14,464 bases of DNA from Christensenella sp. UBA4263 (GTDB taxonomy: Bacteria; Bacillota; Clostridia; Christensenellales; Aristaeellaceae). The notes below the pieces were generated by a model that had not been told where the DNA came from, ran no database searches, and worked only from the letters and a program-made list of their open reading frames with translations. Location: NCBI GenBank assembly GCA_002395225.1, contig DGWH01000107.1, positions 1 to 14,464 of the forward strand, in the 5' to 3' direction. The position numbers and the translations under genes were made by a program. Within the stretch, counting starts at the first letter, position 1, and every line of letters begins with the position of its first letter. Below, in pieces: positions 12,816 through 14,464 of the stretch.

Positions 12816-14464
12816 ATGATGAAAAGACAGAATAAGACTATCTTTCGTTTTTTCTTTAGGATGACGGCAATGATGGCGGTGCTGCCATTGACGACGGCAG
12901 TTGCCCAGGGGCAGGCGCAAACGGCAGGGACTGCTGCGGGCACGGCTGTATCTGTGATTGTTGCTGCACTTCTTGGAGCGGGCATCACCGGACTGCTGAT
13001 GAGCTTACGGGCAAAGAAAATGCAGCAGCAGTATGAAGAAAAGCTCGCCGGACAGGGGAAGCCCCTTTCCCCAGAGTGTCAGCAACAGCCAGCCAGCAAC
13101 GTGATTGCCGCGTTATCTGCCGGCTATTTGAGCATATTCAGCGTTGATCTGGACAATGACACACTTCTGTGTTACCGCTCGGATGAGAAGACAGAGGCTG
13201 CGCTCAGGACGGAAGACAGAGGGCCGTACCGGAAGTGGATCACGGAATACGCAGACAGGCGTGTCGCGGAGGCGGATCGCCCGGAATTTCTGCGTTTCAC
13301 CGATCCGGAGAATATCCGGGACGGTTTGAAGAAGGAGCGGAACCTGGTCTGCCGTTATCTCGGCCTGAGAGGCGGGGAGGAGCGCTATGAGCAGCTTCGC
13401 GTGGTCAGTTCCCGGGCGTCGGACCCGGAATGCCATGAGATTGTGATGGCGTTCAGTGACGTGGACAGGGAGATCCGGGATGACCTTGCTCATAAAAGTA
13501 ATCTGAGTGCCGGCCTTGAGGAGTCGAAAAAGGCCCATAAGACGGATCTTTCGTTCATGTCCCGCATGAGCCACGAGATTCGTACACCTATGAACGCCAT
13601 CATCGGCCTGGATACCCTGGCGCTCAATGACGATACCCTCAGCGAAAAGTCCCGGGATTATCTGGTGAAAATCGGTGAAAGTGCGCAGCATCTTCTGGCG
13701 CTAATCAACGGGATAATGGATATGAGCCGGATTGAATCCGGGCAGATGTCCCTGCGCCGGGAAGAATTCCACTTCACGGCCATGCTGGAGCAGATTAATA
13801 CAGCCGTCGAGTCCCAGTGCCGTCAAAAGGGGCTCAGTTATGAATGTCATTCCCTGAGCCCTGTAGATGATTATTACATTGGCGATGAGACAAAACTTAA
13901 AGAGGTGCTCAGCCAGATTCTGGGCAATGCGGTCAAGTTTACCGAAGCACCGGGGTCTGTTGTCATGTCGGTGTCTCGCACAACGGTATACAATGATCTG
14001 ACGACATTGCTTTTCCGCATCAAGGATACCGGCATCGGGATCGATAAGGAACAGCTTGAAACGATCTTTGACGCCTTTTCCCAGGAGAATGGCCGTAATA
14101 ACCGGTCCGTCGGTACCGGGCTTGGCCTGACCATTACCAAAAATCTGGTCGAGATGATGGATGGCAGCATCAACATGGAGTCCGAAAAGGGAGTGGGCAC
14201 GGAAGTCACGATAACCGTGACGCTGAAAAACTGTGCGCAGAGAGAAACGTCGGAAAATGAGGAACTGATCGATCTCCATGATCTGTATGTTCTTGTGGTG
14301 GATGACAACCCTAACTCCGCAAAATACACAAAATCAGTACTGGATAAAGTGGGGATCAGGGCAGATATGTGCTTTAGCGGTCTTGATGCCATCCACATGA
14401 TCGACATCCAGCACGGCAAGCGCCAGCCATACCATCTTGTGCTGATGGACTGCAATATGCCGGA
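12816..14464 (+). CDS. Membrane-anchored hybrid sensor histidine kinase (3' truncated by window edge)
   Basis: The frame is open from ATG at 12816 to the window end (549 codons visible). ATG codons at 12816 and 12819 adjoin; GGGGGA at 12808-12813 is better spaced for the second. The N-terminus holds a signal-like hydrophobic segment (about 11-30, AVAQ end) and a membrane helix (about 43-63), with only a short stretch between them, so there is almost no external sensor. A PAS-like domain (about 95-220) follows. The HisKA domain has SHEIRTPMN with H253 as the phosphorylation site. The ATPase domain shows N371 (N box), DTGIGI (404-409), FDAFSQ (418-423) and GTGLGL (433-438). A receiver domain starts at VLVVDDNPN (D496, D497) and the window ends just after its phosphoacceptor region LMDCNMP (D545). 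A second receiver or Hpt domain may lie beyond. The signal and targets are unknown. Confidence 0.93.
   Translation, partial: MMKRQNKTIFRFFFRMTAMMAVLPLTTAVAQGQAQTAGTAAGTAVSVIVAALLGAGITGLLMSLRAKKMQQQYEEKLAGQGKPLSPECQQQPASNVIAALSAGYLSIFSVDLDNDTLLCYRSDEKTEAALRTEDRGPYRKWITEYADRRVAEADRPEFLRFTDPENIRDGLKKERNLVCRYLGLRGGEERYEQLRVVSSRASDPECHEIVMAFSDVDREIRDDLAHKSNLSAGLEESKKAHKTDLSFMSRMSHEIRTPMNAIIGLDTLALNDDTLSEKSRDYLVKIGESAQHLLALINGIMDMSRIESGQMSLRREEFHFTAMLEQINTAVESQCRQKGLSYECHSLSPVDDYYIGDETKLKEVLSQILGNAVKFTEAPGSVVMSVSRTTVYNDLTTLLFRIKDTGIGIDKEQLETIFDAFSQENGRNNRSVGTGLGLTITKNLVEMMDGSINMESEKGVGTEVTITVTLKNCAQRETSENEELIDLHDLYVLVVDDNPNSAKYTKSVLDKVGIRADMCFSGLDAIHMIDIQHGKRQPYHLVLMDCNMP

Noticed and set aside
13113..14279. 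Two 192-codon minus-strand frames inside the kinase region
   Set aside because: The plus strand encodes HisKA, ATPase and receiver motifs without interruption to the window end.

Overview
The window reads as a chromosomal segment of a Gram-positive gut-type Bacillota, most likely a Clostridia or Erysipelotrichia member. The grounds are near-50% GC by eye, strong GGAGG-type ribosome binding sites, GTG/TTG starts, sigma-A promoters, a hybrid kinase of the type common in Lachnospiraceae-like genomes, and a Pro/Thr-linker surface protein with FN3 and SH3-like domains. I cannot name the species.

Layout. (1) Positions 1-1223 (+): the 3' part of an exported or surface protein with a 36-bp in-frame Pro/Thr repeat, an FN3-like domain and two SH3-like domains, closed by a strong hairpin. 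(2) Positions 1409-8523 (-): five tightly packed genes that transcription meets in the order MBOAT acyltransferase, SGNH protein A, SGNH protein B, DltA-like adenylating ligase, type III PLP-dependent decarboxylase. The genes overlap or nearly touch, so this looks like one operon. (3) A divergent promoter region (8524-8876), then a ferredoxin-domain aldo/keto reductase (8877-10010, +) with its own promoter and terminator. (4) A polyprenyl-phosphate sugar-1-phosphate transferase (10287-11732, -), the usual first enzyme of capsule or exopolysaccharide repeat-unit synthesis. (5) A gap of about 850-1080 bases with strand-asymmetric composition and several inverted repeats. (6) The 5' part of a membrane-anchored hybrid histidine kinase (12816 to the window end, +), cut inside its receiver domain.

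The most interesting part is the five-gene cluster. It has the parts list of a teichoic-acid D-alanylation (Dlt) machine: an activating ligase, an MBOAT and DltD-like SGNH proteins. It differs from Dlt in three ways. No DltC-type carrier protein is encoded in the window. The MBOAT itself ends in an FxYxxF motif, the acyl-accepting tyrosine motif that in Dlt sits on the separate small protein DltX. A decarboxylase of the diaminopimelate/ornithine/BtrK fold is translationally coupled to the ligase. My inference is a cell-envelope decoration pathway that activates an amino acid, possibly decarboxylates it while it is bound to a carrier, and passes the product across the membrane to a surface glycopolymer. 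The neighbouring sugar transferase fits a glycan-related locus, but a functional link is not shown.
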